DNA of 64,000 nucleotides from Arcticibacterium sp964021845 (lineage in GTDB: Bacteria > Bacteroidota > Bacteroidia > Cytophagales > Spirosomataceae), in NCBI RefSeq assembly GCF_964021845.1, contig NZ_CAXHZC010000001.1, positions 620,001-684,000 on the forward strand, read 5' to 3'. A model generated the notes under the pieces. The model did not search any database. It worked only from the letters and a program-made list of their open reading frames with translations, and was not told the DNA's origin. The position numbers were made by a program, and so were the translations under genes. Shown here in pieces: positions 32,745 through 41,896 of the stretch (its first letter is position 1; each line of letters starts with the position of its first letter).

Positions 32745-35516
32745 ATGAAATATTTTTCGTCAGCAATAGTTCTAATGCTTCTGCTGAATGCTTGCTCTAG
32801 TTCAAGCTCTTATGACCCTAATGAAAAACCAGAAGATAACAGATTTACAGAAGTAGAATTAGCCAGAGGCTTAGATGAGCCAATGGAAATGACTTTCTTG
32901 CCAAACAATAAAATCCTTATTGTAGAAAGAAAAGGTGGACTTAAGTTAGTAAACGAAGATACCAAAGAAACAGCATCTGCTGGCTGGGTAGAGGTCAACA
33001 CTAAATATACCAACAAAGAAGGGCATGTGCGAGAGGCCGAAGAAGGTTTAATGGGTGTGGTGGTAGACCCTAACTTTAAAGACAATAACTGGATTTACAT
33101 GTACTATGCAGACCCAGAAACACCAAAACATGTTTTAGCAAGATGGGAGTTTAAAGATGACTACCTGGTAGATGAATCTAAAAAGGTGATTTTAGAGGTA
33201 CCCACGCAACGTGAAGAATGCTGCCATACTGGTGGAGGTATGACTTGGGATGCTGCCGGTAATTTGTTTTTGACCGTAGGAAATAACACCGTTAACCCAA
33301 GAAGCGGGGCATCAAACCTAAACGAAGCTCCTGGCCATGAAAACGAAGATGACCAAAGAGCACCGGGGAACTCAAATGACCTAAGAGGGAAAATTTTAAG
33401 AATTCATCCTGAGACAGACGGAAGCTATACTATTCCAGAAGGAAACCTTTTCCCGGAAGGAATGGAGAAAACACGTCCTGAAATATATACCATGGGACAT
33501 AGAAATCCATGGAGACCAACGCTTGATAGCAAAACGGGTTACTTATATTGGGGTGAGGTAGGTCCTGATGCCAGCAAAGATTCTATTTGGGGACCTATGG
33601 GTTATGATGAATTTAACCAAGCCAAGAAGTCAGGTTATTTTGGATGGCCTTATTTAATAGGGAATAACAGGCCTTATAATCGCTATAATTCTGAAGACGG
33701 CACTTATGGGGAGCCTTTTGACCCAAATAACTTGGTCAATGAGTCTGTCAATAATACGGGTATCAAGGAATTGCCAGAGGCCGTTCCAGCATTTTTGTAT
33801 TACCCTTATGGGCCATCGCCAGAGTTTCCTTTAATGGGTACAGCTGGGCGAAGTGCCACGGGTGGTCCCGTTTTTAGACAGGCTGATTTTACCAATGCTC
33901 CTAGACCATGGCCCGCCTATTATGAAGGTAAATGGCTAATTACAGAGTTTATGAGAGGTTGGATTATAGCAGTTACCATGGACGAAAACGGTGACTATGT
34001 TTCGATGGAAAAAGTGCTGCCAGAAAAGAACTTTAGTGGGGCTATGGACATGGATTTTGGTCCAAATGGTGATTTATACGTTTTAGAATATGGGACGGCT
34101 TGGTTCAAAGGGAACGATAATTCCAGGTTAGTGAAATTGGAGTATAATGCAGGAAACAGAAAGCCTGTGGTGGCAGCCAGCTCTGATGTGAATTCGGGTA
34201 AAATACCGTTAACGGTCAATTTCTCGGCTGAGGGAACTACCGATTATGATGGCGATAAATTAAGCTATGATTGGAAAATATCTAAGAATGGGACTGAAGA
34301 GGCAAAAGTAAGTGGAGAAACAGCCAGTTATACCTTTGAAGAAAGTGGTAACTATGATGTAGAGTTGACGGTGACTGATTCTGAAAAAGCTTCTAACAGT
34401 ACTTCTTTCTCTATAACGGCTGGTAATGAAGCACCAGAAATTAAACTTAGTTTAGAAAAAGAGAATAAGACCTTCTTTTTTGGTGAAAAAGAGTTGCCTT
34501 TTGAGGTGGAGGTCACTGATGCTGAAGACGGAAGCACACTAAATGGAATATCTTCTGATGAGGTGGCGGTAACTTTTGATTATGTGCCAGCAGGCTATGA
34601 CCCAATAGAAATGGCAGCAAATCATGCTACGGCTGATGCTATGGCTTCTTTTGCGGTAGGTAAGAATTTGATCGAAGGAAGTGACTGTATTTCATGTCAC
34701 CAGTTTGATGCTAAATCTATAGGGCCAAGTTATAAAGCGGTGGGCGAGCGTTATCCAAATAACAAAAAGAACAGAGAGCTATTGGTAGATAAAGTTATAA
34801 ATGGCGGAAGTGGTGTATGGGGAGAGCACGGAATGAGTGCCCATCCTGATTTAAGTAAGGCTGATGCTAGCAGAATGGTAGACTTTATACTTTCTATGTC
34901 TTCTACAGGAGGAACACCATCATTAGGCTTAAGCGGTGTGGTAAAACCAATGAAACCAGACTATGAGTTTGAGGAAGGTAGTTTTGTTTTAAGAGCTGCG
35001 TATAAAGATAAGGGAGGTAATGGGGTCAAACCATTATTGACAGAAAAGGTGATGGTCTTAAGAAGTCCAGATATGCAACCTCATACGGCTGACTTCTTAA
35101 AGAGTGTTGATATACTTACTGCTTCTTGGAATGCTTTCTTCACCGTTGGCGATAAATCACATATTGGTTACAAAAATATTGACCTTTCGGGTATTGGAAA
35201 TATCACGGTTTATATTCAAAATTCAGAGAGGTCAGGAACACTTGGAGGAACGGTAGAACTACATTTAGATTCGCCTGATGGCCCTGTAATTAGCACATCA
35301 GACAAAATTCCTACTAACTCACCAAGTGGCCCAAGAAGACCGCCAGCAGGTGTGAGCATGAAGGACTGGAGAAGGCAGAATAGTTCTCAGGCTATACTTA
35401 AGGTGCCAGCTGATGCGGCAGGCTTTCATGATGTTTATTTAGTCTTTAGAAATGCTAATGCTTCGTCCACGGAATATTTAATGAAGTTAGATGAAGTTTC
35501 GTTTTCGAATAAATAG
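32745..35516 (+). CDS. Multidomain PQQ-type sugar dehydrogenase with PKD, cytochrome c and C-terminal CBM-like domain
   Basis: A 923-residue exported protein with lipoprotein signal (lipobox LLNAC near residue 17). Residues about 35-455 are a glucose/sorbosone-dehydrogenase beta-propeller (GLDEPMEMTFLPNNKILIVERKG, EGLMGVVVDPNF, GKILRIHP, YTMGHRNPWRP). About 475-560 is a PKD domain, and about 560-635 resembles a second Ig-like module. About 630-725 is a class I cytochrome c with heme motif C648-I-S-C651-H652 and a likely Met ligand in GMSAHP or DFILSMS. The C-terminus (about 785-923) resembles CBM6-type modules (YIQNSERSGTLGGTVELHLDSP). It probably oxidises a sugar or sugar-like substrate outside the cytoplasm and passes electrons to its own heme. 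It is monocistronic, with a terminator downstream. Confidence 0.88.
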   Translation: MKYFSSAIVLMLLLNACSSSSSYDPNEKPEDNRFTEVELARGLDEPMEMTFLPNNKILIVERKGGLKLVNEDTKETASAGWVEVNTKYTNKEGHVREAEEGLMGVVVDPNFKDNNWIYMYYADPETPKHVLARWEFKDDYLVDESKKVILEVPTQREECCHTGGGMTWDAAGNLFLTVGNNTVNPRSGASNLNEAPGHENEDDQRAPGNSNDLRGKILRIHPETDGSYTIPEGNLFPEGMEKTRPEIYTMGHRNPWRPTLDSKTGYLYWGEVGPDASKDSIWGPMGYDEFNQAKKSGYFGWPYLIGNNRPYNRYNSEDGTYGEPFDPNNLVNESVNNTGIKELPEAVPAFLYYPYGPSPEFPLMGTAGRSATGGPVFRQADFTNAPRPWPAYYEGKWLITEFMRGWIIAVTMDENGDYVSMEKVLPEKNFSGAMDMDFGPNGDLYVLEYGTAWFKGNDNSRLVKLEYNAGNRKPVVAASSDVNSGKIPLTVNFSAEGTTDYDGDKLSYDWKISKNGTEEAKVSGETASYTFEESGNYDVELTVTDSEKASNSTSFSITAGNEAPEIKLSLEKENKTFFFGEKELPFEVEVTDAEDGSTLNGISSDEVAVTFDYVPAGYDPIEMAANHATADAMASFAVGKNLIEGSDCISCHQFDAKSIGPSYKAVGERYPNNKKNRELLVDKVINGGSGVWGEHGMSAHPDLSKADASRMVDFILSMSSTGGTPSLGLSGVVKPMKPDYEFEEGSFVLRAAYKDKGGNGVKPLLTEKVMVLRSPDMQPHTADFLKSVDILTASWNAFFTVGDKSHIGYKNIDLSGIGNITVYIQNSERSGTLGGTVELHLDSPDGPVISTSDKIPTNSPSGPRRPPAGVSMKDWRRQNSSQAILKVPADAAGFHDVYLVFRNANASSTEYLMKLDEVSFSNK

Positions 35517-35539
35517 AAGTATAATCTTCAATTAAAACT

Positions 35540-35575
35540 AGCCCCGCACTTGCAAAAGCAGTTCGGGGCTTTTTT
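35540..35575 (+). terminator. Terminator after the sugar dehydrogenase gene
   Basis: AGCCCCG (35540-35546) pairs with CGGGGCT (35564-35570). Inner pairing is extended by ACTTGC/GCAGT with mismatches around an AAAA loop. A T-run follows. Confidence 0.85.
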
Positions 35576-35598
35576 ATGTTTAAATTTTAATAATTAAG

Positions 35599-35844
35599 AT
35601 GTTAAATGATGTGTTACTTGGACAGTTTTACAGCAAAGCTAAATTTCTGTTCGATAGACTACGTCTCATCAAAAAATATTTATGGTTTAAGGTTGTTTTA
35701 GAGGCGTTTAGTCAGGCGATAGTTTTGTTAAACCATCCATTTTTTTATCAGATTTACTCTTTCCTGAGTGCTGATATAGGTGGTTTTTATCAAATTAAGA
35801 ATGGTACCAGTTCTGTAGAGCGAATTAATTTGAGGCAGGAGTAA
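35599..35844 (+). CDS. Possible small protein or remnant sharing a C-terminal tail with the Usp-like genes
   Basis: An 81-codon ORF starting 24 nt after a terminator. Its first 65 residues are hydrophobic and aromatic (KFLFDRLRLIKKYLWFKVVLEAF) and match nothing I recognise. Its last ten residues, SVERINLRQE, line up with SVVRLTLRQE at the end of the Usp-like gene at 36066, and the 34-nt DNA ends (35811-35844 and 36857-36890) align without gaps at about 24 of 34 positions. It may be the decayed 3' end of a third paralog fused to other sequence. Coding status is uncertain. Confidence 0.35.
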   Translation: MLNDVLLGQFYSKAKFLFDRLRLIKKYLWFKVVLEAFSQAIVLLNHPFFYQIYSFLSADIGGFYQIKNGTSSVERINLRQE

Positions 35845-36065
35845 GATTTTTCTCTTTCTTAAGTAGTTTGAATTAATACTTATTTGTTCAAAATCCTGTT
35901 TAGGTAATCCTTTGTGTACTAGTATTTAAGTAGCTGTATCCGCTTGGTAAGTACTTCAGGTAATTTTAGGTAGGTGTTTTTACTCTAAGTAATTTTATTA
36001 TTGTTGATGATTCCTCCAAACGGTGTTGTTCAATAAATTTTTAATTACTGCTTACTAATAAAAGA

Positions 36066-36890
36066 ATGGTTAAAATAGCTCATTGTACAGATTTTTCTGA
36101 GAATGCGAAAAAGGCTCTTGAAGGAATGCTGTTCAATTTTTGGAGTTTTGATATAGCCATTGATATCCTTCACCTTGTAGAAGATGATTTTGAAGAATCT
36201 TTAGCCAAGTTAGAATTGCTAAAAAATGAACTAATGACCATTCATGGTACAAGGTTTATCTTCAAAACATATATTTTCAGAGAAAACCAAAGAGACTCTT
36301 TGATAGAGCAGCTAAACTCACGCGAGTATTTTGGGCTATTGGTGGGTTTAGACGGGCCAAAGAGAAAGTCAGGAATTGGTAGTTTTCTTCAAAGCCTTTA
36401 TGATTTTTATTTAGGTAATATGACCATTGTACCGCTTATCCATGAAATAAAAATAGAAAATAAAGGTTTGGTGGCTTTGGCATATGAAAATATTGAAGCT
36501 TTGAGTACTTTGGTTATGGTCAGCGATTACATGAATTTTCATTTTTCTAAACTGACAGTTTTAATAAAGATTGAAAAAAACTTAAATGAAAAAGAAGTTA
36601 AAGCTATCAGAGACATTTTATCAAGCTTATTACCTGCTGCTAAATATGAATTGTTAATTCAGAATCGAGTGAATATTAGTAACTCTCTTTTGAATTTACT
36701 AAAAGCCGAGAATTTAGATTATTGCATATTATTTAAAGACGATTTTTTTGATAATTATTTTTATAACCATTTGAAGGTTAAACCTGCAGAAAGTGAGTTT
36801 AGTCAACGCATAGCGAGGATAAATACCTACAAGGAAAAAATAAAGGAGGATTTGAATTCTGTGGTACGGCTAACTTTAAGGCAGGAGTAA
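36066..36890 (+). CDS. Usp-like (universal stress protein fold) protein, copy 1
   Basis: A 274-residue cytoplasmic protein with the beginning of a universal-stress-protein fold: VKIAHCTDFSENAKKALEG at the N-terminus, then a loop LVGLDGPKRKSGIGSFLQSLYDF, which resembles the G-x2-G-x(7-9)-G-S nucleotide loop of UspA, then MTIVPLIHE. The second half (about 135-245) repeats strand-helix units but lacks the glycine loop. The double-length arrangement matches two-domain Usp proteins. It is a tandem paralog of the next gene, with a conserved C-terminal tail. Ligand and function are unknown. Confidence 0.65.
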   Translation: MVKIAHCTDFSENAKKALEGMLFNFWSFDIAIDILHLVEDDFEESLAKLELLKNELMTIHGTRFIFKTYIFRENQRDSLIEQLNSREYFGLLVGLDGPKRKSGIGSFLQSLYDFYLGNMTIVPLIHEIKIENKGLVALAYENIEALSTLVMVSDYMNFHFSKLTVLIKIEKNLNEKEVKAIRDILSSLLPAAKYELLIQNRVNISNSLLNLLKAENLDYCILFKDDFFDNYFYNHLKVKPAESEFSQRIARINTYKEKIKEDLNSVVRLTLRQE

Positions 36891-37049
36891 TATGTACTTA
36901 AAATTAGGGAGGGCTGAAACTTTTAACTAAATTAATGTATCCGTTTAATAATTAAATTGTCAGGTGAAAGTAGAAAAACTCTTAGAAGAAGGCCTTTGGA
37001 GTCTTTTTTGCAGGTTGCTTTTACTCCTAAAATCCAGTCACTCTAGTCT

Positions 37050-37895
37050 ATGAAATCAAATATAAGAGTCTCTTTCTGTACAGATTTTTCTGAGACAGCA
37101 AATGCTGCATTGGAAATGATTCTTTTCAATGCATGGAGCTTTAAGATAGATATTTATATCATCCATTTATTAGAGGATTTGACTTACAAAGAAGCTAAAC
37201 AAAAACTTGATGCTCTTCAAACAGATTTAAATCACAGTATATGTGGCAGTAGAGAAGTGAATGTCAGGATTTTTGAAAAAGGTCATAAGCTGGAGTTGAT
37301 AACGCATCTAAATGAATCAAACTATTTTTTAAATGTTGTAGGTTTAGATGGTCAAGGGCATACAGACGGTCAAGGCAGTTTTCTGAAAACACTATATCAA
37401 TACTTGAAAGGTGGCTTAGTGGTAGTGCCAAAAAACCATGAAGTGAGCATTGAAAATAAATTATTAATAGCCTTAGAGTATAATAATATTGAACGGATTC
37501 ATTATCTAATGAAGGTTCGTTCTTTTTTATATTTCAATTTCTCAAAGTTAAATATCCTTATAAGAGTTTCTGATGAAGTGAGTCTTGGAGATAAAGAGCA
37601 AACTAAAGAAGTAATTGAAGACCTTTTCGCAGGTTTAGAGTGCGAGATTATTTTTCAAAGTCCAAAAGGCTGTACAGAGTCTATGAGACGTTTATTTAAA
37701 GAAAAAAAGCTTAACTATACCGTAGTATTTAAAGGAGATTATTTCGACAATCACTTTATAGATGTCATGAGCAAGAGAACTAAATGCATTCAGCCTAAAG
37801 AAATGCTTTTAAGGGTTTGTACAGCTAAACGTATCATATCTGCAATAAAAGAAAACCAAGAAGGAGTAGAAAAAATGGAGTTAAGAGACTTTTAA
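37050..37895 (+). CDS. Usp-like protein, copy 2
   Basis: A 281-residue paralog of the preceding gene. Shared landmarks are FCTDFSETANAALEM (copy 1: HCTDFSENAKKALEG), VVGLDGQGHTDGQGSFLKTLYQYL with its glycine loop, NYTVVFKGDYFDNHF (copy 1: DYCILFKDDFFDNYF), and a C-terminal tail EKMELRDF that corresponds to the LRQE tails upstream. Divergence is high, so the duplication is old. It ends 5 bp from the convergent rlmN gene. The name Usp-like rests on fold-level resemblance only. Confidence 0.65.
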   Translation: MKSNIRVSFCTDFSETANAALEMILFNAWSFKIDIYIIHLLEDLTYKEAKQKLDALQTDLNHSICGSREVNVRIFEKGHKLELITHLNESNYFLNVVGLDGQGHTDGQGSFLKTLYQYLKGGLVVVPKNHEVSIENKLLIALEYNNIERIHYLMKVRSFLYFNFSKLNILIRVSDEVSLGDKEQTKEVIEDLFAGLECEIIFQSPKGCTESMRRLFKEKKLNYTVVFKGDYFDNHFIDVMSKRTKCIQPKEMLLRVCTAKRIISAIKENQEGVEKMELRDF

Positions 37896-37900
37896 TGAAA

Positions 37901-38944
37901 TCACTTCTCTTTAATGGCTAATTGGCCACAGGCTGCATCAATATCTTTGCCACGGCTTCTTCTTACATTAACCGTGACGCCACGTTTTTCTAAGAAATTG
38001 GCGAATTTGTCAATAGCTTCTGGGTCGGCATTTTGATAATTGGCCTCCGCTATAGGGTTATACTCTATGATATTTACTTTTGAAGGTACTCTTTTTACAA
38101 AATCAAGTAATTCTTGGGCATCTTCCAATTTGTCATTAAAACCATGGAAAATGATGTATTCTAATGTTATCTGATTACCCGTTTTTTGATAAAAATAGTT
38201 AAGAGCATCTCTTAAATTAGCCAATGAGTTGCTCTCATTAATAGGCATTATCTGGTTACGCTTTTCATCGTTAGCGGCGTGAAGAGAAAGTGCTAGGTTA
38301 AATTTAACTTCATCATCACCTAGTTTCTTTATCATTTTTGCTATACCAGCGGTAGAAACCGTAATTCTTTTAGGCGACCAATTTAAGCCATCTGGAGCTG
38401 TTAATCTTTCAATAGAGCCTAATGTGCCAGCATAGTTTAAAAGTGGCTCACCCATTCCCATATAAACCACATTAGTAAGTGGAGCTTGGTAGTTATCTTC
38501 TGCTTGTTTTTTGATTAAAACTACTTGGTCATAAATTTCAGCGGCTGTTAGGTTTCGCTCTCTATTCATGTAACCAGTAGCACAAAACTTGCAGCTTAAC
38601 GAGCAGCCCACCTGAGAAGACACACAGGCGGTCATTCTTTTAGGTGTTGGAATTAAAACTCCCTCTACCAAATGACCATCAAAAAGCTTAAAACCAGATT
38701 TAATGGTTCGGTCGGAGCTAAACTGTGAGCTGTCTGTGATAACTGGATTTATGACAAAATGTTCTTTCAGTTTATCTCTAAGACCAATAGAAAGGTTTGA
38801 CATTTCCTCAAAACTTATAGCAGATTTTTGCCACAGCCATTCCCAAACCTGATTGGCCCTAAATTTTTTTTCGCCTTCGGCCAAAAACCAATCTGTAAGT
38901 TTGATTTTGCTTAAACCTCTTATGTCAATTTTCTTATCTCCCAT
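37901..38944 (-). CDS. rlmN: Dual-specificity RNA methyltransferase RlmN
   Basis: Radical-SAM methyltransferase that makes 2-methyladenosine at A2503 of 23S rRNA and A37 of some tRNAs. The Fe-S-binding CxxxCxxC is C114, C118 and C121, within GCSLSCKFCATG. The methyl-carrying cysteine is C339 in AACGQL near the C-terminus. Other family blocks are MGMGEPLLNY, ITVSTAGIA and LSLHAANDEKRNQIMPIN. The length of 347 residues is typical. It is divergent from the protease gene, with start codons 115 bp apart. Confidence 0.96.
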   Translation of the reverse strand: MGDKKIDIRGLSKIKLTDWFLAEGEKKFRANQVWEWLWQKSAISFEEMSNLSIGLRDKLKEHFVINPVITDSSQFSSDRTIKSGFKLFDGHLVEGVLIPTPKRMTACVSSQVGCSLSCKFCATGYMNRERNLTAAEIYDQVVLIKKQAEDNYQAPLTNVVYMGMGEPLLNYAGTLGSIERLTAPDGLNWSPKRITVSTAGIAKMIKKLGDDEVKFNLALSLHAANDEKRNQIMPINESNSLANLRDALNYFYQKTGNQITLEYIIFHGFNDKLEDAQELLDFVKRVPSKVNIIEYNPIAEANYQNADPEAIDKFANFLEKRGVTVNVRRSRGKDIDAACGQLAIKEK

Positions 38945-38970
38945 TCCGCTACAAAATTCCGCAATTTCGC

Positions 38971-38998
38971 TTGATTTACCTAGCTTTCACTATTTTTG
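38971..38998 (+). promoter_or_regulatory. Promoter of the retropepsin-like protease gene
   Basis: TTG at 38971-38973, a 17-nt spacer and TATTTTTG at 38991-38998 fit the Bacteroidota -33/-7 promoter (TTG...TAnnTTTG). The start codon is 61 nt after the -7 box. This is the best full match in the window. Confidence 0.65.
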
Positions 38999-39059
38999 GA
39001 TGAGATTGCTCCTACTAATATGCAGCATAAGGACTATCTTGTCAGACTTTTAATAAATA

Positions 39060-40346
39060 ATGAAAAAGCTATCTTCCATTACAGTTATGATGCTAACCGG
39101 CATCTTGCTGGTGTTTTCTTTAAACACCACAGCACAGTTTTGGAAAAAAAACAAGGATTCGGTAGTCGAAAACTACGGTTTTCACATAAATGGCGGTAAG
39201 AAGTCTTACTCCTTGTCTTTCAAGGTTTACTCAAATCTTATTGTAGTTCCAGTAGTATTAGATGAATCTGATACGCTAAACTTTATTTTGGACACCGGTG
39301 TAAGCTCTATTTTTATTACAGAACCAGCTGTAGCAGAAAAACTAGGTTTAGAATATGTGAGAGAAGTGGCTATAAGTGGAGCAGGGGAAGGTAAATCACT
39401 TTTAGCCATGGTTTCCATAGACCATGACTTCAAGCTTGGTAAAATAACGGGCTATCGTCAAAATGTGGTGGTTTTGAGTGAAGATATCTTGAATTTATCT
39501 GAATTTATGGGTGTGCCTATTCATGGGATTTTTGGTCACTCTTTGTTTGAAAATTTCATAGTAACTATCGACTATAACAATTTAGTTCTTACCGTAAGGC
39601 AAACAGAGAGTTTTAAGTACAAAAAGAAATACGGTCAAAAATACCCTATTGTGGTAACGCAGTCAAAACCTTATACAGACGCCATAAGAATAACAGAAAG
39701 AGGAAAACCTGAAAGAAACGTTAGACTTGTGATTGACACAGGTGCCGGACACGCTTTACTGCTAAATTCTGAAGAAGGGAATATTGCACTGCCTGAAAAG
39801 GTTATTAGAGCCAATTTAGGGAGAGGACTCAATGGTGAAATTTTCGGTGATATTGGTAGAGTACCGAAAGTGTCTATTGGCAAAAATGACTTATATGATG
39901 TTTTAGCATCCTTTCCAGATTCTCTAGCCTTTAGTATGAAATTTCCACCTTCAGATGATAACCGACAGGGCAGTATTGGAGGAGAATTCTTAAGACGTTT
40001 TAAGTTAACCTTAAATTATAATGAAGGTTACATGGCTCTAAAGCCTATTAGAAGAAGAATTAATCAACCTTTTGAGCATGATATGAGTGGGCTCGACATT
40101 AGAGCCCAAAAAGATAATTTAAAAAGGCTTTTTGTTATTGACGTGATTGAGGGCTCTCCTGGTGATTTGGCAGGTTTAAAAGCCAATGATGAGATAGTAT
40201 TTGTGAACGACGACCACGTAGATAAATTAACGGTAGCTGAGATTTACCGTCTTTTTTCAAAGAAAGAAGGCAAATCAATTGATATTTTTTACCGAAGAAA
40301 TGGCGTTTTAACTTTTACTACTTTTGAATTAAAAAGAGCTATTTGA
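39060..40346 (+). CDS. Exported retropepsin-like aspartyl protease with PDZ domain
   Basis: A 428-residue protein with a signal peptide (about 1-25, ending TTA-Q). It carries two aspartyl-protease half-sites: ILDTGVSS with D78 and VIDTGAGHALL with D226, so both halves of a pepsin-like active site are in one chain. A PDZ domain follows at about 350-425 (VIEGSPGDLAGLKANDEIVFVNDDHV). This combination is common in Bacteroidota periplasmic proteases of unknown substrate. It has its own promoter at 38971-38998 and is followed 54 bp later by the endonuclease gene. Confidence 0.9.
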   Translation: MKKLSSITVMMLTGILLVFSLNTTAQFWKKNKDSVVENYGFHINGGKKSYSLSFKVYSNLIVVPVVLDESDTLNFILDTGVSSIFITEPAVAEKLGLEYVREVAISGAGEGKSLLAMVSIDHDFKLGKITGYRQNVVVLSEDILNLSEFMGVPIHGIFGHSLFENFIVTIDYNNLVLTVRQTESFKYKKKYGQKYPIVVTQSKPYTDAIRITERGKPERNVRLVIDTGAGHALLLNSEEGNIALPEKVIRANLGRGLNGEIFGDIGRVPKVSIGKNDLYDVLASFPDSLAFSMKFPPSDDNRQGSIGGEFLRRFKLTLNYNEGYMALKPIRRRINQPFEHDMSGLDIRAQKDNLKRLFVIDVIEGSPGDLAGLKANDEIVFVNDDHVDKLTVAEIYRLFSKKEGKSIDIFYRRNGVLTFTTFELKRAI

Positions 40347-40400
40347 CGGGCTATCTAATCAATCTTTCCTGATATTTGCCGTAAGTACCAAAACTCAAGT

Positions 40401-41267
40401 ATGGCTTACAGAAATTCTTTTTGGCGTAGGTATATGGGCTCTTTTTGGGTCTTTGTATTCATTCTACTCGCAATTTATCTTCTTAATCATCCTGGGCTAT
40501 TGCGTAAGGCATTATCTAAGTTTGGTTTGGCAAAGGAAATGCCAGTAACCTTGAGTGAAAATGTCAATTCTAGCTATTCGGATTTCATGTTACCAAAGCC
40601 CAGTACCTATGGCGAATGGATAGAGAAACCTAATTTCTTGGTCTACTATGATGAAGATATCATGCAGGCAAGATTTACACTACACAAATTAGAAGGAGGT
40701 TTTACCAGAGGGAAAGCCAGCCGCTACGGAATAAGGTTTGACGATCAAGAAGTTTTAGCTTCGCAAACAGCTGCTTATTATGACTATTCTGGCTCTGGTT
40801 ATGACAGAGGGCATTTGGTACCAGCCGGCGATTTTAAGTGCTGTCAAAGTGAAATGGTGGAGACTTTTTCCATGTCAAATATCGCTCCTTTTGATTCTGT
40901 CTTAAACAGATATGCTTGGAACGAATTGGAAATTAAAACAAGAAGCTTGGCTAGAAAAAATGGTACCATATACGTAATAACGGGTCCTGTTTTTGAGCAT
41001 AGGTTTCTTTATATAGGAAAACAAAATGATGTTAGTGTACCTACCCACTTCTTCAAAATTTTGTTTACTCTTTCAAAGGATGGAACTAAACCGCAAAATA
41101 TGACCGCTTATCTCATGCCAAATGAACCTCTCTATAGCTTTGATAAACAAAACATGAAAGTCAGTATTAACAAATTAGAAGAACTGACTAAGCTTGACTT
41201 TTTTGAAAAACTACCTGATGATTTAGAGAATAAATTAGAAGCCGCCACACAAACAGGGAACTGGTAA
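40401..41267 (+). CDS. Membrane-anchored DNA/RNA non-specific endonuclease
   Basis: A 288-residue nuclease of the beta-beta-alpha metal (NucA/Serratia) family. After an N-terminal membrane helix (about 12-29) the enzyme domain shows the catalytic DRGH motif (D135-R-G-H138, in YDRGHLVPAGDF), then MSNIAPFDSVLNRYAWNELE with the metal-binding Asn, and YVITGPVFE. The active site probably faces the periplasm, where it could degrade nucleic acids for nutrients. Its stop overlaps the methyltransferase start by 1 nt (TAATG). Confidence 0.92.
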   Translation: MAYRNSFWRRYMGSFWVFVFILLAIYLLNHPGLLRKALSKFGLAKEMPVTLSENVNSSYSDFMLPKPSTYGEWIEKPNFLVYYDEDIMQARFTLHKLEGGFTRGKASRYGIRFDDQEVLASQTAAYYDYSGSGYDRGHLVPAGDFKCCQSEMVETFSMSNIAPFDSVLNRYAWNELEIKTRSLARKNGTIYVITGPVFEHRFLYIGKQNDVSVPTHFFKILFTLSKDGTKPQNMTAYLMPNEPLYSFDKQNMKVSINKLEELTKLDFFEKLPDDLENKLEAATQTGNW

Positions 41268-41896
41268 TGGCGTACATTCCAGCCCTTAAATATCATATCC
41301 TAACCCCTATATATGATTGGTTTATAAAGCTCACGGTTCCTGAGAAAGAGGTCAAATCTAAAACTATAGATTTAGCTGAAATTAATGCAGATGATAAAGT
41401 GTTAGATTTTGGCTGTGGTACGGCTACGCTATGTCAAATATTATTGGCAAAATACGTGGTGACAGAAGTAGTCGGTTTAGATGTAGATCCAGCTATATTG
41501 GAGATAGCCAAAAAGAAAAGTATTCCAGATTTAACCTTAAAGGAGTTTGATGGCGAAGTGATTCCTTTCAAAGACCAGTATTTTGACAAAGTTATTTCTT
41601 CATGGGTTTTTCATCATTTGACTACGGAGCAGAAAATCAATGCTTTTAAAGAGATAAAAAGAGTACTGAAGCCAGATGGTGTTTTTATACTAGCAGATTG
41701 GGGCCAGGCCTCTAATCCAATCCAAAGAGTCTTGTTTTTTATACTTCAAGTTTTCGATAATTTCCATACCACTTCTGCCAATGTTAATGGAGAAATAGTG
41801 AGTTATTTGAAAGATGCAGGTTTTCAAAAAACTGAAGAGTGTGGCTATAGAAATACACTATTAGGCTCGCTTCGGTATTGGAAAGTAAGCAACTAA
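41267..41896 (+). CDS. Class I SAM-dependent methyltransferase
   Basis: A 209-residue methyltransferase with motif I VLDFGCGTATLCQILL (about residues 45-60), motif II region VVGLDVDPAILEIA, and motif IV-like FDKVISSWVFHHL, followed by the post-core strand FILADWGQ. It is related to the ubiquinone/menaquinone-methylase (UbiE) group but shorter, and its acceptor is unknown. It is coupled to the endonuclease gene by a TAATG overlap, and its stop codon overlaps the stop of the convergent oxidoreductase gene. Confidence 0.85.
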   Translation: MAYIPALKYHILTPIYDWFIKLTVPEKEVKSKTIDLAEINADDKVLDFGCGTATLCQILLAKYVVTEVVGLDVDPAILEIAKKKSIPDLTLKEFDGEVIPFKDQYFDKVISSWVFHHLTTEQKINAFKEIKRVLKPDGVFILADWGQASNPIQRVLFFILQVFDNFHTTSANVNGEIVSYLKDAGFQKTEECGYRNTLLGSLRYWKVSN

